NCBI GenBank assembly: GCA_030272155.1
Contig: CP126197.1
Span: 4,952,001 to 5,016,000, forward strand
Origin: Tetradesmus obliquus
Lineage: Eukaryota; Chlorophyta; Chlorophyceae; Sphaeropleales; Scenedesmaceae
Length of the DNA: 64,000 bases
Direction of reading: 5' to 3'
Shown here: piece after piece, positions 11,293-21,695 of the stretch
Layout of the letters: each line of letters starts with the position of its first letter
Numbering within the stretch: position 1 is the stretch's first letter
Program-made: the position numbers and the translations under genes
Notes under the pieces: model-generated
What the model was told of the DNA's origin: nothing
Databases searched by the model: none
The model's input: the letters and a program-made list of their open reading frames with translations, nothing else

Positions 11293-13925
11293 GGCAACTT
11301 GCAGCTGGCAATTGTCAGTGCGGATGATGAGGCAGCAGCAGCACAGCAAGTGGCAAAGGAGAAGAACTACGGACAGGTCAGTTGCTGGCACTGCTAATGC
11401 TCCCGGCCGCAGCACCAGCAGCAGCAGCGGCCGCAGCACCAGCAGCTGCTGTCTTGGTGTCGGCAGCAGCAGCAGCAGCAGCAGCAGGCAAAACATGGTT
11501 GGTTGAATCAGCTGCACCTCTGCTACTGTGGCAGCATACAGCGTTCATGCTGCATTGCGGTGCTCCCTGCAGGGTGTGGCAGCAGGCGCAGCGGCCATTG
11601 TGCATGCTGCTGTACTGCTTGCGTGATGCCTTTTGTGCGGACAGCCGTCATCGCCTCTTGTATCCCCAAGTTCAACCACAGCCCTGGGCTACTGAAGATA
11701 GATGCTTTGGACAGCAGCAGCAGCAGCAGCAGTTTGCAGGCATGCGACAGCTCAGCAGCACTCATGCAAACGATGTCACAGAAGGCAAGTGTGCAGTCAC
11801 AGCGTGTACCCGCAATCTGCAGCACCATCTGTCACCACCAGAGCCCGCAGCATGCAGCACCGCCCAACTGCTCCTTGTGTGCTTTGTGGCCTACATGCCC
11901 ATATGCTTGCAGTGCTTCTTCGGGTACTGCCGGCGCCGCTGCTTACACAATTCTGCCTCACGTGGTGTCGCTGAACATCTGTTTTGTTGTTGTTGTCGCC
12001 TGCTGCCGTGCCACAGACGTTTGCGCGTTCTGGCTGCGTGGCATGTGCATGAAGGGCGAGTCGTGTGGCTTCTTCACAAGTTTGACCCCGGGCGCATGCC
12101 CGTTTGCAGGGTTTGGATGAAGAATGGTGAGGGTTTAGGATGGTGTTCAGGGTTCAGGGTTCGACCCATTTGGGGTTTTGCAGCGGCTTCCTGCACAAGT
12201 GCGACCCTGAGCGCATGCCCGTGTGCCCCGTGTGGATGATGCCAGGCGAGCTGGGCAGGGGCGGGGCTTAGCAAGCAGTTTGATGCACACCCTTGCCCCT
12301 TGTGAATCGTGTTGATGTGCGTGCTTCAACGTGTGCGCTGTGCTGCGGAGGTTGTGCCTCGTTGTTCAAGCTGGCATGCAAATCCACGTTCCAGCAGCAT
12401 GCACACAGCTCAACTTGCCAGGCACGCTACAGTGGCTGAAACCAATGATTCATGAATGATCAGGGATGCAGTATGCCCTCATCATTGCTTTGAAATGTAT
12501 CTTTGTCATCTGAAATCCCCCTGCACTGCACTGCCCACCCTTAGGCGAGTGCAAGGAGCTGAAAAGTGCCCCTTCAAGCACAGCCTTGATGACATGAAGG
12601 AGTGCAACATGTACAAGCTGGGCTTCTGCATCTACGGGCCCAACTGCAGGTACACGCACACCAAGCAGCCATGTGAGGCGGGGATATGCTTCTGTGCTCT
12701 TGTGTAGGGGATTGTATTGCTGTGTGTGCTGTGTGCGCTATGTGTGCTGGCACTGCTGTCAGCAGCCACACCAAGCAGCCAGCGACCATCAACGCCCGCT
12801 GCTGCTGCGCTTCCTATTCTGCTTCGTCATCTTTGTCCCCAGCCCCTGATGGCGTCGAGGCTGCACAGCCGGCTGTCTCAGACACACCTTGGCGCTTGTT
12901 GCTGGTCACCGTTGGCTCGCTGCTGATGTTGATGATGATGCTGCTTTGTCGTCACATGCCCTCCCCCAGACCCATATGGCGTTGAGGCCGCATAACCTCG
13001 CGAGCACCGCGACTGGCGCAAGATAATGGCGGAAGACAGCGCACGGCCGGGGCAGCAGCACCAAGACCACAGAGGTCACAGGGACAGGGACAGGCAGCAT
13101 GGCACCAAGCGGCCACGGTGAGTTGTCGTGGCTGCAAGATTGTGCTTGGGTGCATATGGGTTTTTTTACTAGCTGACACATGGAACAGGCATGAGATGGT
13201 GTAGTTGCAAGAAATGAAGCAAAGGGTTGGGTGGTGGGTGGAGGGGGAACGTGTGCAGTGCCTCCCATAGAGCGCTTCACAATCGTATCATGGTACCTGC
13301 TGTAATGCGGCCGGGGCAGCAGCACGACCATAGGGATTATAGGGACAGGGACGGTGGGCGGCAACACGGCAGCAAGCGTCCATGGTGAGGCTACGTGGCT
13401 CCTGTAGCTTGTGCTTGGGAAGAGGTTGGGTTTGCAGCCTTGGATCAGCATTTGCATCCTTGGATCAGCACACAAAACAGGCATCATAGAGATACTTTCA
13501 TGCGTACATGCTATATGCAAACTCTCTGTCAACAGTGTATCTGCAAGGGATAGCACAAGGTTGGGTGTGTGTGTGGAAGTGCAGTTTGCATTTGGATCGC
13601 CCTGGGATAGGTTTGTGTTCAAGCAAATGGTACCTGAACTGTTGTGTTCAAGCACTGCCACGCACCATGTGGTCATAACACTGCTGTGGTGCCATTGCTG
13701 CTTTGCTTCTGCTGCTTCTGCCACAGGCCCGATGCTGGTGGAAGCAGGGAGCAGCAGCAGCAGCCAATTCTGGCACTGCCAGCACCACCGCCGCCGCCGC
13801 AGCAGCAGCAGGACCCGCAGCAGCAGCAGCAGCAGCAGGTGCTGGCCCGACCTGGTCCCCCTGGCATGGGCATGGTCGGGCATGGCATGCAGCAGGGGCC
13901 TCACTCTATGATGATGGGGGCCTCG

Positions 13926-13971
<46 letters not shown>

Positions 13972-14252
13972 GTGACATGATGCAGCAGCAGCAGCAGCAG
14001 CCAGACACGCAGCAGCACATGACGGGTATGATGGGACCAGGTATACCTGGTTACATGGGGCCGCCTGGTGGAGGCTTTCCAATGCCTGGGATGCCTGGTT
14101 TGGCAAATCCTATGATGGCAGCACAGGCAGCAATGATGATGCAGATGAACATGATGCAGCAGCAGCAGCAACAAGGTGGGCTGTCGCCGCCGCGGCCTCC
14201 CGGCGGGATGCAGCAGCCGTGGGGCGGCGGGCGGCCCATGAATCGCTGGTAA
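11293..14252 (+). CDS. CPSF30-like CCCH zinc-finger protein, with frame lesions
   Basis: CPSF30 is the zinc-finger subunit of the pre-mRNA 3'-end cleavage and polyadenylation complex in the nucleus. The exon at 12017-12126 encodes VCAFWLRGMCMKGESCG, then HKFDPGRMPVCRVWMKNG. The exon at 12545-12672 encodes GECKEL, CPFKHSLDDMKECNMYKLGF and NCRYTHTKQP. Together these give three consecutive CCCH fingers very close to plant CPSF30. Later exons add His/Arg/Asp-rich text (HRGHRDRDRQHGTKRPR) and a Gln/Met/Gly/Pro-rich tail ending GGRPMNRW at 14252. Three lesions are visible. One base is missing near 12073 and one near 12562, each breaking a finger, and an in-frame TAA sits at 12993. Partial exon duplicates lie at about 12180-12260 and 12835-12890. 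An upstream exon at 11293-11376 (28 codons, phase 0) and the start are uncertain. It is a decaying copy or contains sequence errors. Confidence 0.65.
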
Positions 14253-14338
14253 TGATCACCTGGTACCTACCGGCTGGTCATGGTCACCTGGCGTGGTTGG
14301 TTGGGGTAGATTGCGGTGTGTCATTCGTCAATGTTTGT

Positions 14339-14343
14339 TGTAA
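14339..14343 (+). terminator. TGTAA poly(A) signal
   Basis: TGTAA, the usual poly(A) signal of chlorophycean algae, lies 87 bases after the stop of the CPSF30-like gene. It supports both the end of that gene and the algal assignment. Confidence 0.6.
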
Positions 14344-15403
14344 ATTTTGAGCTTGCAGGCTCGCTGGTGGGCCTCGCGCAGACTTGTCGGGTGACAGCAC
14401 AGTGAGTGCAAGCTGAGGTGTGATGGCACGTGGTACTGTAGATGTGTTTGGCGGTGCCCAGGGCCCACTGCTCAGCAGTGCAAGGCTTGCCTGCCTCTGA
14501 TGCTCGGGACTGGCAACACGTAACCTGTGTTGGCTACATGATGTGCACAGGCAGCTGTTGTTGCGCTGCTGCTGCTTGAGCTCGCAGTGCCAAATGGGTT
14601 TCAGCGAGCCTGTTACACATCCAAGCAAGCCATAACATGCCCCAACCAAGCCAGCCACCATTAATGCAACTTGGCATAGCGATTTACAGTGGTCTGCAAT
14701 AAACGGGTGCATCACACAAAGGTGCCTGTGCTCGTGCTATGATTGAATGCCCTGCGCTGGTTATTCATGTTGGTTGCCAGACACACTGGTGTGGCAAGAA
14801 GATGTAGTAAATTGTCACTGCTGCAGGTGGACCATTACTCTGAAAGAAATGACAAATTCACATCAAGCGATAGCCGATGCTGGGAATTTCTGCATGTATA
14901 AGAACGAATTTACACATCCGCTGAGTCCTCACGGACTGCATTGGATGCGAAACATGCAAGCAAAGCTGCTCCAGAAGACCTCTCGTTCTAAGTCTCCTGA
15001 CCATCTGCGTGGGCTGCAGCTGGCACGCATGCAGGCAGTCGCAAGCTCGGCTGGCATGTAGGCATAGCACCCAACGACATCCATACCTTCAAGCAATGCT
15101 GAGCCAGAAGCCCCCCGCCCTAGGGCTCCTAGCACTCCGATTGGGCTGGTCATGCAGGCACATCAGTCCAGCACCACGGCTCTCATGCGATAGACATAGC
15201 GCAACGAATATTTACAGGGCAGCAGCAATGTCAGCAAGTGGCACGACCCGGGCGGGAAGGCACTTGCGACTGCTGCCCCCGGCCCATGTAGTCCAGGTAG
15301 TGATTCTACTCGCCGCAGCAGGCAGGGTTCTGGCTTGTAGGAGGGTTCTTAAACCCGAGGGGACCGCTAGTGCCCAGTTCAGTCAACGGGCCTGGGGCAG
15401 GAG
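14344..15403. other. Intergenic region without a supported gene
   Basis: Only short open frames without domain or splice support are present. One acceptor-like site near 14825 precedes a short open stretch, but it stops quickly. Confidence 0.4.
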
Positions 15404-15754
15404 CAGGGGTGTTCCATTTCAGGTTTTTGGCTCCTCGTGAAAGAAATTTCATGAAATCTGAAATGAAATGAAAAGTGAAACGCGGAACGTGTAATAGTGA
15501 AAGATGGCTGAGCAGCAGCAACAACCAGCGGAGTAGCTGGACAGCACCATAGAAGACGAGGAGCAGCAGCAGCAGCAGCAGCAGCAGGGAGAGGGGGAGG
15601 AGCAGCAGCAGGGGTAGCGCAGCATGCTAGCTGGATCATGACACAAGATGAGCAGCAGCAGAGTGGCACTGAGCTGGGAATGTGGCTTTGTTTTGCATAT
15701 GTTCATGCTTGCTTGTGCTAACCGGTGATGTGTACAGTTATTGTTGGCATAAGT

Positions 15755-15787
<33 letters not shown>

Positions 15788-16108
15788 GTTGGTCTTGACA
15801 GGAGCGCCCTCCTGCCCCCCACGTGGCAGCAAGCTGCAGGGAGCGTCTTGCAGTTCACTGCAGTAGGTTGCTTTGCATGGGTTCCAGGGGCCTCTGCTAT
15901 GCTGTAACCCCTAAAAGATATATTGCAATGCTAATCGACTATTTCTGATATATCCTTGCGTGAGCCAACGCGTTCCTCGCTCTCCAAAAGCCCATTTCGC
16001 TGTCATTTCACTTCGCGCAGTGGAGCCCAGATCAATTGAAATTTGAAATGAAATTTCAGTGAAATTACTGAAACAACTAAAAGTGAAATCTGTAACGGCA
16101 CACCCCTG
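15404..16108. mobile_element. Non-autonomous hAT-type element, 705 bp
   Basis: The left end is CAGGGGTGTTCC and the right end, read on the other strand, is CAGGGGTGTGCC, a match of 11 in 12. The flanks are a perfect 8-bp direct repeat, GGCAGGAG, at 15396-15403 and 16109-16116. Terminal CAGGG-type repeats with 8-bp target duplications are the hallmark of the hAT superfamily. The subterminal regions on both sides are built of GAAAT/ATTTC repeats. The interior holds a short CAG run (15563-15586) and a GAT run near 15755-15787 and no transposase, so it would need an enzyme supplied in trans. Confidence 0.85.
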
Positions 16109-16116
16109 GGCAGGAG

Positions 16117-17913
16117 CTTGAGAGCGCCTGCCCAGCTTCCTGTAACGTTACTATGTAAATGTAAGTTCAACTGAGCTGTCGCGCGGCGTAGAGAATTACT
16201 GTAAGTACTGAAATCGTTATCGAGCTCCAGCAGCTGTCCGTTGGCCTTGCACTGCCTGAGTTCGGTGAAGCATCCCGAAGCAACCCAGCAGCGGCTTTCA
16301 CAGTAGAAGGATGTAGTGATTGCCAGCACTCGTGGCAAGTTTCAGCCCCTGAATTTACCTATGGTGAGTACACGGGACATCGAAGTGCTGGCGCCTGTGA
16401 GCTGCTCCCGTGCAGACTGGGTGGTGGTGTTGGGCACCATACGTGTCTAGCGCAGCTGCGATCTCGCTGTGTTGCGGCTTTACATGACATAAGCAATCAT
16501 TTTGTGCCAACCCTGGGTCTGCTCTTGTTTGTCCTGCTAGCAATGCTGCTGCTGTCTGTGAATGCTGCTGCTTGGGTGCTGCCCCTGCTGTTGCAGTGAT
16601 GCCTGCTGGGCTTGTATTCACACTCGTTGCTGCCCAAGTTTCCAAGCCAGTCAGCATCAGGCCTCAGCTGCCAGCAACAGGCAGCCATGGCTTTTGCGCT
16701 GTACGCGGAGTGCAGCAGCCCAAGCGCAGGTGGTGCAACGCCACCGTCTGCAGGCAGCAGGGCTCTGAATCTCTCCTGCAGCTGTGCAGGAGAGATGGCA
16801 GACCACTGCCAGGTCCCCTTGTAGCAGTTGCTGCGGCGTTTATCAGCAGCGTTACTGGCTAGCAGCCCACAGCTCTGTAGCAGCAGCTGACCCAGCAAGT
16901 GCAGCAAACTGGCGAGGAGCATGTCATTCAAGCACAGCAGCAAGCTCACAGGGGTACGGTCATCAATCTTCCAGGTAACAGCAATAATAATGATAGTCTT
17001 CTTGTAAGCCATACCTTGTCATCGGCATCGGCAACCGCGCCCCATATGGAGCGGAAACTACGACTAGGTAACAGCAATGTGTGGTACCTCTACAATGCAA
17101 GCCTATTGTCGCTAGTAACCAACAGGAATGGCAGGCGCGCCAACCATGATGGCCACTGCAGGGCTTGCACAAGCCCTGCAGCGTGCTATGGTGCTGGTGG
17201 TGGGTTCAACTCCCACCCATTCCAGGTTTCACAGTTTTGTTTAAGGAGGATTGGGTGTGCAGCAAGGCAGCCAAGCAGGCAGTCAGCGAGGCACGCGAGT
17301 GCACTGGTTGGCCCCTACAGCCCAAGCAGTAGTAGTGCAGCAGCTGCCAGGGCGGGCCTAGGCTGCGAGAGAGGTCTGTTACAGGAGTGGGCAAGCTATC
17401 ACCCTAGAGTGAGTCACTTGCCCCTCTTTCAGCTCACGTATCATGAGAACCCGGTAGGCTGCCACCAAGGCCAAGTATGTGGTGAGAGGGGCTATTTCTT
17501 TTGTTCAGAGGGTTGTAGGGTAAAAAAACCAGCCAGCTATTGTCAGGAAACCACTGTTGTCACTTGTTGTGCCTGAGGTCCCGGGTTCAACCCCCACCCT
17601 GCTCCAGCACCTTTTCGGGTAAGATGTGGGTTTGTGTATGTACTATATGAAAATAGATAATATGGATAATTATAAGAACATCCGTGAAGTTGGTTTGTCT
17701 AGATTGTTTGCAGCGCGTAAGTTATTAGCGTTTCAGCTGGTCAAACTTGGTCAAACCTGGACGCCGTAAATAACAGCAGATTCTGACCGTGCGCTGTGCC
17801 CAGGTGACTGATGCTTTGGCATCTTAGTCTTTTCAGGAGTTTTGTAATGCAATAGACTTTCATTTTTTGCGCTCATCACGGACATTGGTCAACTTTGTTT
17901 TTTTGAGTAGAAT
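16117..17913. other. Intergenic region left of the tandem array
   Basis: No gene is supported. An open minus frame at 17012-16497 has a plausible-looking middle (QLQERFRALLPADGG) but no recognisable domain or clean splice sites. A tRNA-like structure lies at 17125-17224, and a second B-box-like GGGTTCAACCCCC near 17585. Confidence 0.4.
17125..17224 (+). other. tRNA-like structure with an internal 12-bp hairpin
   Basis: GGAATGG (17125-17131) pairs with CCATTCC (17217-17223), followed by an A as discriminator. The T arm is canonical: GTGGG TTCAACT CCCAC at 17200-17216, directly abutting the acceptor strand. In the centre, CTGCAGGGCTTG and CAAGCCCTGCAG (17156-17181) form a perfect 12-bp stem around CA. 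No acceptable D arm or A box is seen and the length is 100 nt. It may be a tRNA pseudogene or a tRNA-derived repeat; an intron-bearing tRNA is less likely. Confidence 0.45.
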
Positions 17914-18104
17914 CCTGGATGGTTGGAAGCCGCCTGAAACAGCCGCTGGGCCGTGAATCAGCCGTTGGTGACAAGAGCAACAGGGGGCAAGCAGCAATTG
18001 CGGCTCGTGTCTTGCATTGCGTGCAGCTGCGCATGGCTGGTTGCACAACTTATTAGGTGATGTCCCAGCAGCTGCGGTGAAACTGACAGTGCTGGCAGCA
18101 CAGC

Positions 18105-19414
18105 CTAGAACCCACTCATTGATTGGGGCAGGCATGCGCAGTTGGCGTTGCACTTGCAGCCGCCTTGCGATGCTGGCAGGTTGCACTTGGCGCACGGGCC
18201 ACCAGGAGGGGTTGGGCCGGGAGGGGTGGGCCCGGTGCCTGGCAGGCAACCGCAGTTGGCGTCGCACTTGCAGCCGCCCTGTGATGCAGGCAGGTTGCAC
18301 TTGTCGCAGACGTTACCACCACCAGGGGTTGGGCCAGGAGGGGTTGGCCCAGTGCCTGGCAGGCAACCGCAGTTGGCGTCGCACTTGCAGCCGCCCTGTG
18401 ATGCAGGCAGGTTGCACTTGTCGCAGACGTTACCACCACCAGGGGTTGGGCCAGGAGGGGTTGGCCCAGTGCCTGGCAGGCAGTTGCAGTTGCCGTCGCA
18501 CTTGCATCCGCCTTGCGATGCAGGCAGGTTGCACTTGGCACAGCCACCGGGAGGGGTTGGGCCGGGAGGGGTGGGCCCACCGTCGCCATTGATGACCACG
18601 TCAGCACAGTTCCTGCAAGTCCATGGGGCCAGGGGACAGCAGCTGGGTCAGTATGTGCATGCGTCATGCAGGCGCGCCGCTGACAAGACAGATATGCAGC
18701 AGCCTAGCAAGTTTCCAACCTTTTGTTGCTGTGTTGTGACCTGCTAGCATTGTGCTGGGCCTTGCCTGCCTGCGCTGCACGTGTCACACACAACACGGCT
18801 GTGCTCTATATGCACGGTGTGTTGTCAGCGTGACTGAGCAACTGATAGAGCGCTCACAGGAAGATCTCCTGAGGACCGCCTGCGCGGCAGAAGTCCAGCG
18901 GGCCGGGCTGGTTGGTGATCTGGTTCCTCCTGTCCGCGTAGAAGCCGCAGTCCTCCCTTGGGCACGGCTCAACGCTGCGCATGGACACAGCAGCAGGCGT
19001 TACACAGCACATGTCATTGACTCTGGGAGGTGGCTGCTTGGTTTGTTGTGATGTTAGCTGCCCTGTGCGCCAATACGTATTGTGCACGGACGTGCTGTCA
19101 TGTTCATGCTTGCTGCACAGAGTGGAGCCATTCATCAATCGCATGCTGTGCCAGGCAGGCAGTCCAATCTGCGTGAACCAGCGCCAGCAGGGCAGCAGCC
19201 TCGCAGCACTCACCAGCTGTTGTAGGTGTAGTACTCCCTGCAGCCACACACAACAACGGCACATGTCGGTGAGTAACAGCTCATGATGGCGCGTGTGATG
19301 TTGGCTGTGCTCAGGCCTGGCAGCAATCTGTGTAACTGGTATATGGTGAGCTGTCGGCAAAGATCGCTGGTCAACCCCTCTGTTGTGAAGCATGATTGCA
19401 GCACCAAGATATAT

Positions 19415-19472
<58 letters not shown>

Positions 19473-20639
19473 GCACTGCAGGCAAAGCAGACATCGTGCG
19501 GCTTCCTGCATGCTGGCGCAAGGACCCCAGAGCCTGCACTCACATCTGCAGCACGCATCCGCCGGGGCAAGAGAAGCCGGACGGCAGCCTGAGGTCAAAC
19601 TCAGCGGTCTCGGGATTGCCGTTACGAGTGCTCTCAAAGCTGCCCTGCGTGATGTACCAGTGGGGCCTGCCGTTGTCGGCCCTGTGAATGGCAAGAGGGC
19701 GCAGGTCGCAGGCAGCAGGCGCTGAAGGTGAGTTCATGCAAGTGTGGGACTGGGCAGTACAACAGTGCTACAGGCGACCCGCCACATCGTGCTGTCGGAA
19801 GAGGCCGCGGCCACGAGCATTGAAGAACCAGCCCTGGCAAGGCGCGCCCTTGGCTCCAGTCTTGCTGCATCGCTGAGTGATTGCTGTTTGTTCACACCAT
19901 CTGCTGCTGCAGGGCAACAGCAGCCAAGCGATTGATGCTTCGCGATACACAATCAAGGCTGCAGAGATTCCCACCTGACAAGGGTGCGAGCATTGAAGCA
20001 GGCCTGGTCCAGGTTTGTCCTCCTGTCACAGAGCCTGAAGGTGAGGCGGCCTCCGTGGTTGACCTGCAGCCTCACGTTGACCCTGAATACCTGGCCGGAC
20101 CGGTAGGTGGTCACCGGTCCTCGGATGTTTGCCATGTTGCTGGCGGGCGCTTCTTGGTAGGGGTCTCCGCACACACCTGGAAGCAGCAGTAGAAGGAGCG
20201 CATAGCAGTGGGCCAGTCGCACACATGAGCGCCTTGCTGCGCGGCGCGATGGTTTGTACCATGTGCAAACAGCAGTGCTGCTGGTCACGGGCTGCTGAAG
20301 CTGCTTTGAAGTACTAGTTAGCTGTGTGGGCAGAGCTGCAGTGACTGTCACACTGTGACAGTGGCAGTGGCAGTGGCAGTGCAGCGCCGCTGCAGACCTG
20401 GCCACAAGCAAGAACTCACCAGGGTTGCCAGGAGGCCGGAAGTTTGAAGCCGGACCCGGACCCAGACCGTTGCCAGCGTTGGCGTACCAGTTGTTGAAGA
20501 AATTCTCGTTGCGGCTCCTGGGATTCGTCAGAGATGCGTGTGCATGCACCGCAGATGGCAGGCTGCCGAGTACGCAAGCAACCAGAGTCACCAGCAACAG
20601 CTTGCTGTGAGCAGACGGTTTTGCATGTCCTGAATACAT
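18105..20639 (-). CDS. Secreted LPMO_10 / chitin-binding type-4 protein with four Cys-rich repeats (unit 1)
   Basis: Seven exons (20639-20420, 20176-19975, 19864-19779, 19721-19544, 19237-19214, 18974-18858, 18612-18105) join with consistent phases into 444 residues. Residues 1-33 are a signal peptide ending SAVHA. Cleavage there leaves His34 as the mature N-terminus (HASLTNPRSRN), as lytic polysaccharide monooxygenases need for the copper histidine brace. His114 in VNHGGRLTFRLC is the likely second ligand. The core continues with CQGWFFNARG, RPHWYITQGSFE, GFSCPGGCVLQ, YYTYNSC and FLNCADVVI. Residues about 299-440 hold four repeats C-x2-C-x8-C-x-C-x3-C-x-C on GPTPPGPTPGGG-type linkers. LPMOs oxidatively cleave chitin or cellulose outside the cell; the substrate is unknown here. 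I start at 20639 because a TATA box lies 87 bp upstream, although the frame stays open further up. Confidence 0.85.
19413..19470 (+). repeat. CAG microsatellite in LPMO intron 4, variable among units
   Basis: CAG copies number 18 here, 16 in unit 2 (about 40468-40518), 22 in unit 3 (about 46021-46089) and 14 in units 4, 5 and 6. It lies between exons 4 and 5 and reads CTG on the gene strand. Confidence 0.9.
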
Positions 20640-20725
20640 CGCGTTGATGACGATCGAGTTGATGATGTGAAGCTTCAGCTCAAGCGTTCGACAAGCAAGT
20701 GTACTGAATTGGCGAATGCAGCGCA

Positions 20726-20733
20726 CTATATAG
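20726..20733 (-). promoter_or_regulatory. TATA box of the LPMO-like gene
   Basis: CTATATAG lies 87 bp upstream of the ATG at 20639, read on the minus strand. It is conserved at the same distance in every unit (for example near 41774 for the gene starting at 41687) and decides the start between this ATG and longer open-frame alternatives. Confidence 0.6.
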
Positions 20734-21125
20734 CGCAACAGTGACCTTCCATATGAGCCTTCAACCACTTTTTGGCTGCCGGCCATGGCCGGCCGGCCAT
20801 GACCTTCGCTGGACTGCTGCACCGTCGGAGCTTCGCAGCGAAGGCCCAGTCGACCTTCCTCTGTTGGCAGCATGTCACCTGGCCCAGCGTTGCACCCTCA
20901 CCGAGTCACAAAAGTTCACAGACTATCAATAAACGATGGAAGTCTTGTAACGACGTTGTATCAATGCGTGAACGCGTGGGCGCAATTGCAGAAGTCACCG
21001 TGGCTGGAGAGGCATGAGGATAACAAAAGAAACCGCTATAGATGGTGAATCTCTATGCATGGTCCATATGCATGGTTGGCTGACGTGAAGTTTGGTGGGG
21101 TTGGGCGGTGAAGAGGCCTTTCAAC

Positions 21126-21128
21126 CAC
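21126..21128. other. Left target-site duplication CAC
   Basis: CAC precedes the CACTA terminus and matches CAC at 36607-36609; a single copy is present at the empty site in sister units. Confidence 0.9.
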
Positions 21129-21325
21129 CACTATGGTCACTGAAATGTCCAGCTGGATGTCCAGTCATGTCCAGTTGCTGGGGTGCAACTGGACATGTCA
21201 AGTGGCATGTCCAGTGTGAGACTGGACATGGCCATGTCCAGCGTGTGACTGGACATCAAGTGGTAGACTGGACAATCAACTGGACATGCAACTGGACACG
21301 CAACTGGACGTGTATTACAGCACAC
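21129..21325. repeat. Left terminal and subterminal repeats of the CACTA element
   Basis: After the 12-bp terminus, a dozen or so copies of CTGGACATG and its complement CATGTCCAG occur in both orientations at spacings of roughly 10-20 bp. In plant CACTA elements such subterminal motifs bind the element's own DNA-binding protein (TNPA in En/Spm). A TGTAA on the minus strand (21315-21319) may end the accessory gene's transcript. Confidence 0.85.
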
Positions 21326-21695
21326 AAAATGATGCTGATGCGTGCATATCTCATGGTAAAAGAAGCCACAGCATGCAATCGCTTGCCTTTGTCGTGCCAA
21401 TAGATGGCTCTCAGCACTGGTGACCGGTCATGCATGCTGCTACAATACTGCACTAGTGCAGTACTTGCTTGAATGCAGTACACAAGAGCAGACTGCAAAT
21501 AAAAGGCTTGCAGGACAAACAAAACACAAGCAGCAGCATCAGCCATACAGTCAAATGCAGCTGATACAGACCTCTACTGCTCAGCAGCACCTGCTGCTAC
21601 CATCAACCAGCAGCAACTACTCCACATCAACTTGTACTATCCACCAGAGGTGTGAACCAACCGCTGTACCTGCGAATCAACAACACACCCTGTTG

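Noticed and set aside
11242-11517. Poly-Ala/poly-Leu open frames at 11.2-11.5 kb
   Set aside because: These are products of CTG/CAG runs. Only the short exon-like stretch 11293-11376 has splice signals.
12130-12175. Telomere-like GGGTTTAGG/GGGTTCAGGG words
   Set aside because: The copies are few and degenerate, inside an intron of the CPSF30-like locus. They are not a telomeric tract.
18116-18747. Overlapping open frames of 183-201 codons on both strands across the Cys-rich repeat exon (and in every unit)
   Set aside because: The 117-bp exon repeats keep several frames open. Only the frame with conserved Cys spacing joins in phase to the LPMO exons.
18854-19570. Minus frame with a long Cys run (and poly-Ala, poly-Gln, poly-Ser and poly-Leu frames over the same spot)
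   Set aside because: It is the CAG microsatellite in LPMO intron 4 read in different frames.
20640-20873. Longer N-terminus of the LPMO-like protein from upstream Met codons
   Set aside because: A TATA box lies inside it, units differ there by a 14-bp indel that shifts frame, and it would bury the signal peptide.
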